From an uncultured Erythrobacter sp. (GTDB lineage: Bacteria > Pseudomonadota > Alphaproteobacteria > Sphingomonadales > Sphingomonadaceae), in assembly GCA_937899785.1 (NCBI GenBank), contig CALCCG010000178.1, positions 1 through 46,022 on the forward strand: 46,022 nt of DNA, in the 5' to 3' direction. Below, piece by piece: positions 26,501 through 33,925 of this stretch. Below the pieces are notes generated by a model. It worked only from the letters and a program-made list of their open reading frames with translations. It was not told where the DNA came from and searched no databases. Both the position numbers and the translations under genes were made by a program. The stretch's first letter is position 1; each line of letters opens with the position of its first letter.

Positions 26501-27309
26501 CGACCGGCATCGCTTCCAATGTGACGGCGATTGGCGCTAACACCACTGCTATTGGCGCGAACGCTATGGCAATTACATCGCTCGATGGGCGTGTCACCGC
26601 CAACGAGGGCGTCATTGCAACCAACACAGCCGGCATCGCAACCAACGCAACGGCGATTGCCGCGAACACCGCTGGCGTCGCCACGAATGCAGGCGATATT
26701 GGTGCGAACGCGATGGCGATCACCGGTCTTGATGGCCGAGTCACCTCCAATGAAAGCTCGATCGGTACCAACGCGACCGACATCGCTACCAACACCGCCG
26801 CAATTGCCACCAACACCACCGATATCGCCGCAAACACCACGGCTATCGGTACCAACGCGACCAACATCGCAGCCAACACCACGGCGATTGGAGTCAACGC
26901 GGCCGATATCGCTGCTTTGGGCGGCGGTATGAACGGTGTTGCCGCCGATGTAGCGAACAACACGGCAGCGATTACCAACAACGCAGCCAGCATCACGGCT
27001 TTGCAAAACCTTACCAACAGCCAGCAAGGCCAGATCAACATTCTCTTCGACGCGACCGCAGAGAACCGCGATTTGATTGACCGCGCCAACGAGGGTGTGG
27101 CCATGGCGCTTGCGATGGAAAGCCCGGCGCTTGCGCCGGACGCGACCTTCGCGCTTTCGGGCGGCGTGGGGGGCTTCCAATCGCAGGGAGCCGGCTCCCG
27201 TGCGGTGAGCGCGCGTGGCAGCGACAACGCGGGCTTCTCGGCGGGGCTTGGCGTCGGCCTCGACAGCGGCGAAGTGGGCGCGCGCGGTGGCTTCCAAGTG
27301 GCTTGGTAA
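23545..27309 (+). CDS. Trimeric autotransporter adhesin, YadA/Hep_Hag type
   Basis: 1254 residues. A long signal (KRGASAFVIATATSFAALTI, cleavage near SASAQ) leads to a mature start with two Cys (DVCELDP, LACGEN). A head of about 45 repeats of 14 residues follows (pattern GxNATALGADAxAxG, Hep_Hag) over residues about 65-715, then a neck (TTRANQVILGGAGTSVTVGD). Next comes a stalk of about 55 heptads (NTTAIGT NATDIAA, with LDGRVTTNETDI interruptions) and a C-terminal anchor (AENRDLIDRANEGVAMALA to GGFQVAW) ending in Trp, as in outer-membrane beta strands. Such proteins form homotrimers (type Vc secretion) and bind surfaces or host matrix. The ATG at 23545 follows GGGGGAAAAA. Confidence 0.92.
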   Translation: MATKTDLELKRGASAFVIATATSFAALTIPTSSASAQDVCELDPGITDGATATGTDALACGENASADGDRGTAFGTFAFADGDNTTALGASADALGTNATALGADAQADGNNTTAVGAGAFVDGTSATVLGASASANGNEATAVGANAVALGVDATALGAGADADGADATALGADADASGAGATALGADAVALGNDSTALGADAGTNGQNATALGADTNAFGNDSTALGGGAAANGENTTALGADTFAFGDSATAVGVDAFAFGDGATALGGAADADGLNATAVGTEAEATANNATAVGESADATATNATALGQSADASGENATALGQLADASGDGATALGRSADASGAGATALGLLADASATNATALGSNSQATEEDAIAVGEDAAATAEDSAAIGTSAVASGDSATAVGVNSRASGDFSTATGRLSRADGDRSVANGFQARATGERSNAIGYTSDASGSNTIAIGYAATASAADATVIGNEAVASGEASTALGREASATELNTTAIGDSSRAEASNATAVGQGSRALGNNSTALGRNALGTGSNSTAVGSRSEASGTRSVAVGLNATAAAVDTIAMGESASAIGAASIAIGNDSSATGVDSVAIGGDNDGSGATADGDSTTAIGGESFAQGPGASAFGWQAVASAERAQAFGHLAAATGVRSLAIGEAAAASGTASVAVGNLAGASGEQSVALGDAASAAFDGSVAIGPGATTTRANQVILGGAGTSVTVGDIASSTAAQSGSTFLATVDSDGTLGQGIDASTLATTTDVAANTALITANTTAIGTNATDIAANTTAIGTNATDITALDGRVTTNETDITANTTAIGTNATDIAANATDITALDGRVTTNETDIAANTAGIAANVSAIATNATGITALDGRVTTNETGIATNTAGIATNVAAIAANASDINALDGRVTTNETDIAANTTAISTNASDITALDTRVGTNETDIAANTAAIATVSTDVTALDTRVTTNETDIATNTTGIASNVTAIGANTTAIGANAMAITSLDGRVTANEGVIATNTAGIATNATAIAANTAGVATNAGDIGANAMAITGLDGRVTSNESSIGTNATDIATNTAAIATNTTDIAANTTAIGTNATNIAANTTAIGVNAADIAALGGGMNGVAADVANNTAAITNNAASITALQNLTNSQQGQINILFDATAENRDLIDRANEGVAMALAMESPALAPDATFALSGGVGGFQSQGAGSRAVSARGSDNAGFSAGLGVGLDSGEVGARGGFQVAW
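23744..24655 (+). repeat. 42-bp tandem array coding adhesin head repeats, nearly uniform part
   Basis: About 22 copies of a 42-base unit, each coding 14 residues. The core GCAACAGCGCTTGGCGCGGA recurs almost unchanged, with variable bases between. Downstream (24655-25720) the same 14-residue protein pattern continues, but the DNA has drifted and other codons are used. The even part looks recently expanded or homogenised. Confidence 0.85.
25861..26930 (+). repeat. Heptad-coding repeats of the adhesin stalk
   Basis: Repeated 21-base heptad units and larger blocks of the type ACGGCGCTTGATGGTCGTGT (LDGRVTTNETDI) every 100-200 bases. The protein pattern IGTNATDIAANTTA puts Ile and Asn alternately in the coiled-coil core. 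Confidence 0.8.
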
Positions 27310-27327
27310 GTCGATAGACAACCGGCC

Positions 27328-27912
27328 ATGAGAACGGTCTTGATACAATCGAGCATGCCGAGGCCCAGCGCCTCGGCGTGTTTTTCGCCCAGCGCGCTTG
27401 CCGCATTGATCGCGTTCGCGTTGGCGCTTGGCTCGTGGACCTCGCCTGCCAGCGCGCAACAGGTTCAGCCGGGCCAGCGGCTGCAGAACCCCAGCGTCCA
27501 GCCCCCACCTTCGCTGCGCCCGACGCCAAGCCAGCTTGATCTCTCGCGGATGATCTGGTCGACCGTGGCGGCGGTCGATCACGCCAACCGATCGGGCAAC
27601 TATTCAGTGTTGCGCGACATTTCAGCGCAGGCCTTTCAGATAAACTACAACCCGGCGCGCCTGACCGAGATCTTTGCCGGCCTGCGCAATTCGAACATTG
27701 ACCTATCCACCGCGCTCTTGGTGCCGCCGACCTACTACGAAGCGCCGCAAATGGTTCGCGAGGACCTGTTCCGAGTGAAGGGCCTGTTCCAGCTACGCCC
27801 GATCTCAATCACTTTCGACATGTTCTTTCAGTGGGAGCAAGGCCGCTGGAAGCTGGCTGGGATCGATGTTCAGCCCGCCGAAATGGTCGCCGTTCAACCG
27901 CCGGCGCGTTAG
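27328..27912 (+). CDS. Small secreted protein downstream of the adhesin
   Basis: 194 residues, start 19 bases after the adhesin stop. An N-terminal signal (SALAALIAFALALGSWTSPA, cleavage near ASAQQ) is followed by a Pro/Gln linker (NPSVQPPPSLRPTPSQ) and a 120-residue domain (MIWSTVAAVDHANRSGNYSV, ending FFQWEQGRWKLAGIDVQPAE) with the look of an NTF2-like or DUF4864-like fold. I cannot name it. Its closeness to the adhesin suggests one transcript. An alternative ATG at 27355 exists. Confidence 0.75.
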   Translation: MRTVLIQSSMPRPSASACFSPSALAALIAFALALGSWTSPASAQQVQPGQRLQNPSVQPPPSLRPTPSQLDLSRMIWSTVAAVDHANRSGNYSVLRDISAQAFQINYNPARLTEIFAGLRNSNIDLSTALLVPPTYYEAPQMVREDLFRVKGLFQLRPISITFDMFFQWEQGRWKLAGIDVQPAEMVAVQPPAR

Positions 27913-27921
27913 TAGGCCGCG

Positions 27922-29328
27922 CTAAGCGTGACCGGCTGGTGTTGGCGCTGGCCCATGCGCCTCCCCCAGCCGGCGCAAGCCTGTGACCTTATCTTCGAGC
28001 GGCGACCAATCGTCGCGCTCGTCAATTGCGGCCCAGATTGCCTCGACCTCTTCGATAAGCATCGATTGCGGCGCTGCGTCGGACCAGTAGGCATGGGCGC
28101 TCTCGACCGGCGTGTAGCTTTCCAGTGTGTTGGTCAGTTCCATTGGGGCATGCTTTCGGGTGTGGCTTGAGCGACAGGCGAAGAAGAAAGCGTCGGGGCC
28201 TTCCTCGCTGTCGCGCATCGCCTCTTCGCAAAGCGATACAAGCTTTGTGTCTGCCTCTACGCCCTTTGGCTCCACGCCCAGACGCCAGCACCAGCGTCGT
28301 GCAATCGCCTCCATATAAAGCGGGCCAAAGCGCTCAAGCGCTACAACCAGCGGGTCGCTGTCGGCGAGCGCGCGCAATGCGATCGCCAATTGCCCGCAAT
28401 TCCAGTGCAAGGCTTCAGGCTGTCGACCAAAGGCATAAAGGCCGCCATGGTCGAAGTAGGCTGCGGTGAAGCTCGGATCCCATGTCGGCAACCAGCGCCA
28501 AGGGCCATAGTCAAAGCTCTCACCGGTCACATTCATATTGTCGGTGTTGAGCACGCCGTGGACAAATCCTGCCACCATGTAGCTTGCCGCAAGGTCGGCC
28601 ATACGCTCGACCACTTGGTGCATCAGTTGCACCGCTGGTTCATCACGCGCCGGCGCATCATCGGGCGGCGGAGCACCGGGAAACTCTTTCAGGCAATAGT
28701 CGATCAGCGCTTGCATATTCTCAGCTTCTTCGAGGGCTGCGAGCCGCTGGAAGGTGCCAATCCGGATATGCGAGTGCGACAGCCGCACCATAACAGCAGA
28801 GCGCGTCGGACTGGGCTCATCATTGCGCCACAATTCTTCGCCGGTTTCGATCACGGAAAAGGTCTTCGAAGTGTTGACGCCCAGAGCTTCCAGAAATTCG
28901 GTTGCCAGTATCTCTCGCACGGCGCCTTTAAGCGTGAGGCGGCCATCGCCGCTACGGCTGTAGGGTGTCTGGCCCGAACCCTTCGTGCCAAGGTCCATCA
29001 GCCGCCCATCGCAACTGTGCAATTGAGCAAATAGAAACCCGCGTCCATCGCCAATATCGGGGTTGTAATTGCGAAACTGATGGCCGTGATATTTCAGCGC
29101 AAGTGGTTGGGGTAGATTGCCGTTCAGTGGATCGAACCGCCCGAAGTGTCGCGCCCAGTCCGCATCGCTCAAGCCCGCAAGCCCAACGCTCGCCGCCGCG
29201 CGGTCGTTGCGAAAGCGGATACGCGCTTCGGGAAAATCCGCCGGTTCGACAGGGGAGCCAAGCCAACTGGCCAAGGCGCTGATTGCGGGATCGGGGCAAT
29301 AGTTCGCCGGTTGCGGTTCGTCGCTCAT
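27922..29328 (-). CDS. selO: Protein adenylyltransferase SelO (pseudokinase fold)
   Basis: 468 residues, normal for SelO/YdiU. SelO transfers AMP from ATP to Ser, Thr or Tyr of target proteins and is linked to redox stress. Family blocks are LALKYHGHQFRNYNPDIGDG, GTKGSGQTPYSRSGDGRLTL, GAVREILATEFLEALGV, and the active-site region HGVLNTDNMNVTGESFDYGP with the metal-binding Asn and Asp. I start at MSDEPQPANYC; the frame is open to 29679, but that extension overlaps the divergent hydrolase gene and is not family-like. Confidence 0.94.
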   Translation of the reverse strand: MSDEPQPANYCPDPAISALASWLGSPVEPADFPEARIRFRNDRAAASVGLAGLSDADWARHFGRFDPLNGNLPQPLALKYHGHQFRNYNPDIGDGRGFLFAQLHSCDGRLMDLGTKGSGQTPYSRSGDGRLTLKGAVREILATEFLEALGVNTSKTFSVIETGEELWRNDEPSPTRSAVMVRLSHSHIRIGTFQRLAALEEAENMQALIDYCLKEFPGAPPPDDAPARDEPAVQLMHQVVERMADLAASYMVAGFVHGVLNTDNMNVTGESFDYGPWRWLPTWDPSFTAAYFDHGGLYAFGRQPEALHWNCGQLAIALRALADSDPLVVALERFGPLYMEAIARRWCWRLGVEPKGVEADTKLVSLCEEAMRDSEEGPDAFFFACRSSHTRKHAPMELTNTLESYTPVESAHAYWSDAAPQSMLIEEVEAIWAAIDERDDWSPLEDKVTGLRRLGEAHGPAPTPAGHA

Positions 29329-29421
29329 GCCGCAATAGTGGGTGCGCAAGATGTCGCTTGCAAGGTGCGAGATTGCCGCGCAAGAGCCTGAGCGCCGCCA
29401 AACGAGGGGACAACGCCGCCA

Positions 29422-30294
29422 ATGGCTCACAGCTATGAAGAAAAGCGCTGGACCAGCGCGGATGGACTGGAGCTGTTCTTTCGCGATTACCCGGGGGGAG
29501 AAGGCGCGGATGGGAAAGTGCCGGTCATGTGTTTGCATGGCCTGACCCGAAATTCGCGCGATTTTGCCGATCTTGGTCAACACATTGCCGTCCAAGGACG
29601 GAGGGTGATCGTGCCTGAGATGCGCGGGCGTGGGATGAGCGACTACGCGCCCGATTCCAGCACTTACAACCCTGTGCAATACGTCGCCGATGTCGAGATT
29701 TTGCTGGGCGAGCTCGGGCTTGAGAGGTTCATCTCTATTGGCACGTCAATGGGCGGGCTGATGACCATGATGCTGGCGGCAGCGAAGCCCGGGCGGATCG
29801 AAGGGCTTGTGATGAACGATATCGGCCCGGAAGTGGATAGCTCAGGGCTTGCGCGGATCGGCGGCTATGTCGGTCAGGGGCGCAGTTATCCGACCTGGAT
29901 GCACGCGGCCAAGTCGCTCCAGCTGGTCCATGGCGAAGCCTTTCCCGACTGGGACCTTGATCAATGGCTGGAAATGGCCAAGCGCACGTTGGTTATCAGC
30001 CAGAACGGGCGTATCAGCTACGATTATGACATGGCAATCGCGGAGCCATTTGCCGAACCGGGCAACGCCGCCCCAGCCAATTTTTGGCTTGCCTATGAGG
30101 CGCTCGCGGGGGTGCCCATGGTGCTCGTGCGCGGCGAGCTATCCGATCTGTTGTCGTCGGATACAGTCAAGCAAATGGGCGTGCGTAACCCCAAGATGAG
30201 CCTGGTGACCGTCCCGCGCGTGGGTCACGCTCCGACACTTGACGAGCCGGAGGCGCGCGCAGCCATCGATGCGTTGCTTACCACCGTAGCGTGA
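29422..30294 (+). CDS. Alpha/beta hydrolase
   Basis: 290 residues of the alpha/beta-hydrolase fold. The oxyanion segment MCLHGLTRNSRDFADLG, the nucleophile elbow GTSMGG, and the His in RVGHAPTLDEPEA (next to the family's terminal DEPEA) make up the active site. The reaction is not identifiable; the context gives no substrate. Divergent from selO by 93 bases and followed closely by a glycosyltransferase. Confidence 0.87.
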   Translation: MAHSYEEKRWTSADGLELFFRDYPGGEGADGKVPVMCLHGLTRNSRDFADLGQHIAVQGRRVIVPEMRGRGMSDYAPDSSTYNPVQYVADVEILLGELGLERFISIGTSMGGLMTMMLAAAKPGRIEGLVMNDIGPEVDSSGLARIGGYVGQGRSYPTWMHAAKSLQLVHGEAFPDWDLDQWLEMAKRTLVISQNGRISYDYDMAIAEPFAEPGNAAPANFWLAYEALAGVPMVLVRGELSDLLSSDTVKQMGVRNPKMSLVTVPRVGHAPTLDEPEARAAIDALLTTVA

Positions 30295-30304
30295 CGCCAA
30301 AGAG

Positions 30305-31450
30305 ATGAGCGCGTTCAGAAAAGCTGGTCCGGTGCGCATACTGCATTGTCATTCGACCTTCAGCGCGGGCGGCAAAGAACGTCGTGCGGTGACGCTGATG
30401 AACGCGTTCGGGCCTTCGGTTGAGCACACAATTGTGTCCGGCATGCCAGATCAAATGGACGCCAAGGCGCTTATTGATCGTCGGGTACGGGTGATTTTTC
30501 CAGACGATTTCCCCAGTCTATCCGGCAGCCCAACGCCCGGACGGCTGGTTACCATCGCGCGCGCTCTGGAAGGGTATGACCTCATCCTCTCCTACAATTG
30601 GGGTGCGATGGATGTTGTTATGGCGCACACAATGTTCGCGCAGCCGTTCGGGCTTGCGCCGCTTATCCATCACGAGGATGGGTTCAATGAGGACGAAGCC
30701 GACCAGTTGAAGGCCAGCCGCAACTGGTATCGCCGCGCCGCCTTGTGGCGCACAGAACGTCTGGTTGTCCCGAGCGCAACATTGGAGGCGATCGCGCTGA
30801 CCAAGTGGAAGCAGCCGCACGGACGCATTGCGCGGATCGCCAACGGTATCGACACCGCTGCGTTTGCCAAAAGGCCCCAGCCCGCAGGTCTGCGCGCTGT
30901 GAAACGGGACGGTGAGCGCTGGGTCGGCACACTCGCCGGTTTGCGCCCGGTCAAACAACTGCCCCGGCTTGTCGAAGCGTTTAAAGACCTGCCCGAGAAC
31001 TGGCACCTGGTGATTGTGGGCGAAGGGCCCGAAATGAGCGCCATTCGCGAGGCTGCCACGCGATTTGAGGTCGACCACCGCGTCCACTTGCCTGGCGCTG
31101 TTGCGGACCCCGCGAGCGTGATCGGACTGTTCGATATATTTGCCTTGGCTTCGCGTAGCGAGCAGTTTCCGCTATCCGTCGTTGAAGCGATGGCGGCAGG
31201 TCTTCCCATTGCGGCGCCAAAAGTGGGAGATATCGCGCGGATCGTTGCACCGGAAAACGCCGACCATATCACTCCTGCCGGGGACGTCGCGGCGTTGGCG
31301 GGAGCGCTCGAAGAGCTTGCCGATGATGATGAGGGCCGCGCACAGATCGGAACAGCGAACCAGGCAAGGGCGCGAGAGCGTTATGATGTCGCGACCATGA
31401 TTGATCGCTACCGCACTCTTTATGCAGGCGTTCTAGGCTGCGAGTTTTAG
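30305..31450 (+). CDS. Glycosyltransferase, GT4 type
   Basis: 381 residues with the GT-B fold. The N-terminal part has ILHCHSTFSAGGKERRAVTL (donor/acceptor cleft region) and the C-terminal part the nucleotide-sugar signature SEQFPLSVVEAMAAGLPIAA. It transfers a sugar to an unknown acceptor, possibly for an envelope polysaccharide or glycolipid. It starts 10 bases after the hydrolase; no other surface-sugar genes are near. Confidence 0.86.
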   Translation: MSAFRKAGPVRILHCHSTFSAGGKERRAVTLMNAFGPSVEHTIVSGMPDQMDAKALIDRRVRVIFPDDFPSLSGSPTPGRLVTIARALEGYDLILSYNWGAMDVVMAHTMFAQPFGLAPLIHHEDGFNEDEADQLKASRNWYRRAALWRTERLVVPSATLEAIALTKWKQPHGRIARIANGIDTAAFAKRPQPAGLRAVKRDGERWVGTLAGLRPVKQLPRLVEAFKDLPENWHLVIVGEGPEMSAIREAATRFEVDHRVHLPGAVADPASVIGLFDIFALASRSEQFPLSVVEAMAAGLPIAAPKVGDIARIVAPENADHITPAGDVAALAGALEELADDDEGRAQIGTANQARARERYDVATMIDRYRTLYAGVLGCEF

Positions 31451-31635
31451 GCCTTTTCGTTAACCCAAGCTGGTTGCTTAAGCGGGCGTTCAACCGCGCT
31501 GTTGCAGCCCAGCGGCATGAGGCGAACGCGCGCCGCTATGGGACGCGCAAAATCGCTGGCATTGCGCGCGGGAAGTCCACGCTTTAAGGCGCCTTTCGCA
31601 GCGAAGCTTGAACAGTATGAGAAAGATGGGATTTC

Positions 31636-32409
31636 GTGGCCCTTACTCCGCAATCGACCAACACTTCTAAGGACAACTCGGGGAATCTTTCCGCCGAAGA
31701 CGAGATCGCGATGCGCGAGATCGACGAGGCCGTACGCAAGGACGATGCGGCCGAGTTCGTGCAAAAATACGGTGTGATGATCGGTTCCGTTGTCACGCTC
31801 GTGCTCGCGGCGCTTGGCGGGTATCTGTTTTGGGATTCGCAGGTCGAAGCCGGGCTTGAAGAACAGTCCGAGCAGATTGTTGGCGTTATCGACTATGCGC
31901 AGGCCCAAGACTTTCCCTCGGTGAAAGAGCGCACAGCCCCTTTGCTGGACGCGCCCACTCCAGGAGTGCGCACCTCAGCCCGCTTGCTGCAGGCTTCGGC
32001 CGCGCTTGAAACGGGTGAGACGACGCGTGCGGTGGAGCTCTACGCGCAGATCGCCGCGGATGAAGATCTGCCTCAAAGCCTGCGCGACTTAGCCCGGCTG
32101 CGGGAAGTGTCGAGCAATTTTGATGAGCGCGAACCGGCGGATGTGATCGCCAAGCTTGAAGGTCTGACTCAGCCGGGAAATCCGTTCTTCGGCAACGCGG
32201 CGGAGTTGAGCGCGATCGCGCATCTCGAAGCGGGCGACCGCGATCAGGCGGGCGCGCTCTTCGCCGCGATAGCCAAGGATGATACACTGCCAGAGAGCCT
32301 CAGGGATCGGGCTTTGCAGATGACCGGGCAACTGGGCGTCGATGCGGTGGAGGATGTTGAAGAGTTTCTGGAGGAGCAGGGGAGCGCTCCGGAAGGCGCT
32401 GGACCCTAA
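31636..32409 (+). CDS. YfgM-like tetratricopeptide membrane protein
   Basis: 257 residues. An N-terminal cytoplasmic part (SAEDEIAMREIDEAVRKDDA) leads to one membrane helix (VMIGSVVTLVLAALGGYLFW, about residues 48-67) and a periplasmic helical region resembling tetratricopeptide repeats (ARLLQASAALETGETTRAVE, later LSAIAHLEAGDRDQAGALFA). YfgM works next to the Sec translocon in envelope-protein biogenesis, and it is usually encoded before bamB, as here. It starts with GTG. A gap of 185 bases separates it from the glycosyltransferase. Confidence 0.84.
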   Translation: MALTPQSTNTSKDNSGNLSAEDEIAMREIDEAVRKDDAAEFVQKYGVMIGSVVTLVLAALGGYLFWDSQVEAGLEEQSEQIVGVIDYAQAQDFPSVKERTAPLLDAPTPGVRTSARLLQASAALETGETTRAVELYAQIAADEDLPQSLRDLARLREVSSNFDEREPADVIAKLEGLTQPGNPFFGNAAELSAIAHLEAGDRDQAGALFAAIAKDDTLPESLRDRALQMTGQLGVDAVEDVEEFLEEQGSAPEGAGP

Positions 32410-32484
32410 AGCGTTAGGGTTGGTGCGGCACACGCCGCCGGATCGGCGCGACAGACAGAAAAAGACGGACGGAAAGCAAATAGG

Positions 32485-33831
32485 ATGACAATAACGTTTT
32501 TCGGGCTCACTCGAGCCGCCCGTGGCAGTTTGCTGATCGGAGCGTGCGCTACCGCGTTGGTTTCGTGCGCCGGGGGACGCACAAAGACCACTCCAACCGT
32601 TGGCGCGCGCACGCCGATCCTATCGCGGATTGAGAGCGGAACCGCGGTGGACCCGGCGTTGGCCAGCGTTTCTGTGGTCTTGCCGCCCGCTCAGGCCAAC
32701 ACCGAATGGTCGCAAGTGGGAGGCGCAGCCGACAAGTCGTACGGTCATCTCCAGCTTGCCCAAGAGCCGACCAAAGTCTGGACCGCGCAAATTGCCGGTT
32801 CAAGCAACCGCGAGCGTCTTGCTGCAGCGCCGGTGGTTGGCAGCGACAAGCTGTATGTCGAAGGCACAGATGGTGTCATCCATGCCTTTGACAAAAGGAC
32901 CGGGACAAGTCTTTGGGAGCGCAGTGAAGACGAGATGAGCGACGATATGCGCCCCTCCGCCTTTGGCGGTGGTGTGAGTTACGATAACGGCGTTGTCTAT
33001 GCGACAAACGGTGCGGGCGAGGTCAAAGCGAAGAACGCTCAGACCGGAGAACGGATCTGGAAGGTTAAGCCCGCAGGCCCATTGCGCGGGTCACCAACGA
33101 TCGCCTTTGGTCAGGTCTATGTGATGACGCAAGACAACCAGATCATCGCACTCAACGCTGAAACCGGTGAATTGCTATGGAACCGCAGCGGCTCAACCGC
33201 GCAATCCGGCGTGTTCGGCGTGGCAGCTCCGGCGGCCGGACAGGGTACAATCGTCGCGGGATACTCAAGTGGCGAGCTTTCTGCCTATCGTTATGAGAAC
33301 GGGCGGGAGCTTTGGGCCGACGCGCTAGCGCGCACCAATATCTCTACCCAAGTAAGCTCATTGACGGACATTGACGCCGACCCGATCATCGATTCCGGCC
33401 GTGTCTACGCGCTTGGCCAAGGCGGTCGCATGGCCGCTTACGAGCTTGTCACCGGTCAACGCATCTGGGAGCTGAACCTGGCGGGCATCTCGACCCCGGC
33501 CATTGCGGGTGAGTGGATATTTACGCTCACCGATGATGCGCGCCTCCTTGCGATTGCACGCTCGACGGGCCGTGTGCGCTGGATCACGCAGCTGCGCCAA
33601 TTCCGTAAGGAGAAGAAGAAGACCGACCCGATCTTCTGGACGGGTCCGGTGCTTGCAGGCGGCCAATTGTGGGTCGCCAGCTCATTGGGCGAGGTTTGGC
33701 GGGTGAGCGTAGGCGAGGGCTCGGCCCAAATGTTCGAAGAGCTTAAGGACCCCGTCAGCTTGCCGCCGATTGTTGCGGATGGTCATCTCTACGTGCTCGA
33801 CGACAGCGGGACGATTCACGCCTGGAAATAG
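32485..33831 (+). CDS. bamB: Outer-membrane assembly lipoprotein BamB
   Basis: 448 residues. A lipoprotein signal with lipobox ALVSC (C28) is followed by a linker and a PQQ-like beta-propeller (repeats such as GTDGVIHAFDKRTGTSLWER, NAQTGERIWKVKPAGPLRGS, LNAETGELLWNRSGSTAQSG). BamB is the accessory lipoprotein of the Bam machinery that inserts beta-barrels into the outer membrane. It lies 75 bases after the YfgM-like gene. The der GTPase gene that often follows bamB is absent here. Confidence 0.9.
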   Translation: MTITFFGLTRAARGSLLIGACATALVSCAGGRTKTTPTVGARTPILSRIESGTAVDPALASVSVVLPPAQANTEWSQVGGAADKSYGHLQLAQEPTKVWTAQIAGSSNRERLAAAPVVGSDKLYVEGTDGVIHAFDKRTGTSLWERSEDEMSDDMRPSAFGGGVSYDNGVVYATNGAGEVKAKNAQTGERIWKVKPAGPLRGSPTIAFGQVYVMTQDNQIIALNAETGELLWNRSGSTAQSGVFGVAAPAAGQGTIVAGYSSGELSAYRYENGRELWADALARTNISTQVSSLTDIDADPIIDSGRVYALGQGGRMAAYELVTGQRIWELNLAGISTPAIAGEWIFTLTDDARLLAIARSTGRVRWITQLRQFRKEKKKTDPIFWTGPVLAGGQLWVASSLGEVWRVSVGEGSAQMFEELKDPVSLPPIVADGHLYVLDDSGTIHAWK

Positions 33832-33902
33832 GCCGTTAAGGGTCTCAAAGCGCGGTGTCCGTAAGCGGGACAAACCGCAAGCTCGAGATCGCGCATTAAC
33901 TC

Positions 33903-33921
33903 CTCTGCGTTAGAGGCAGAG
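33903..33921 (+). promoter_or_regulatory. Hairpin covering the ribosome site of the next gene
   Basis: CTCTGC (33903-33908) and GCAGAG (33916-33921) pair around a 7-base loop. The GAGGCAGAG purine stretch just before the ATG at 33926 lies within it, so the structure could hide the ribosome site. Weak evidence. Confidence 0.3.
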
Positions 33922-33925
33922 TGAT

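Noticed and set aside
23744..26930. Tandem repeats taken as a CRISPR array
   Set aside because: The repeats are in frame, code a known 14-residue or heptad pattern, and have no unique spacers of fixed length; no cas gene is near.
25818..27582. Antisense open frames of over 500 codons under the adhesin stalk, and one of 468 codons under the head (23472-24878)
   Set aside because: They mirror the repeated sense codons, giving low-complexity Val/Ala/Ser or Arg-rich peptides. No signal or domain is visible.
29329..29679. N-terminal extension of selO by 117 residues
   Set aside because: It overlaps the divergent hydrolase gene and has no similarity to SelO, whose normal start fits the ATG at 29328.
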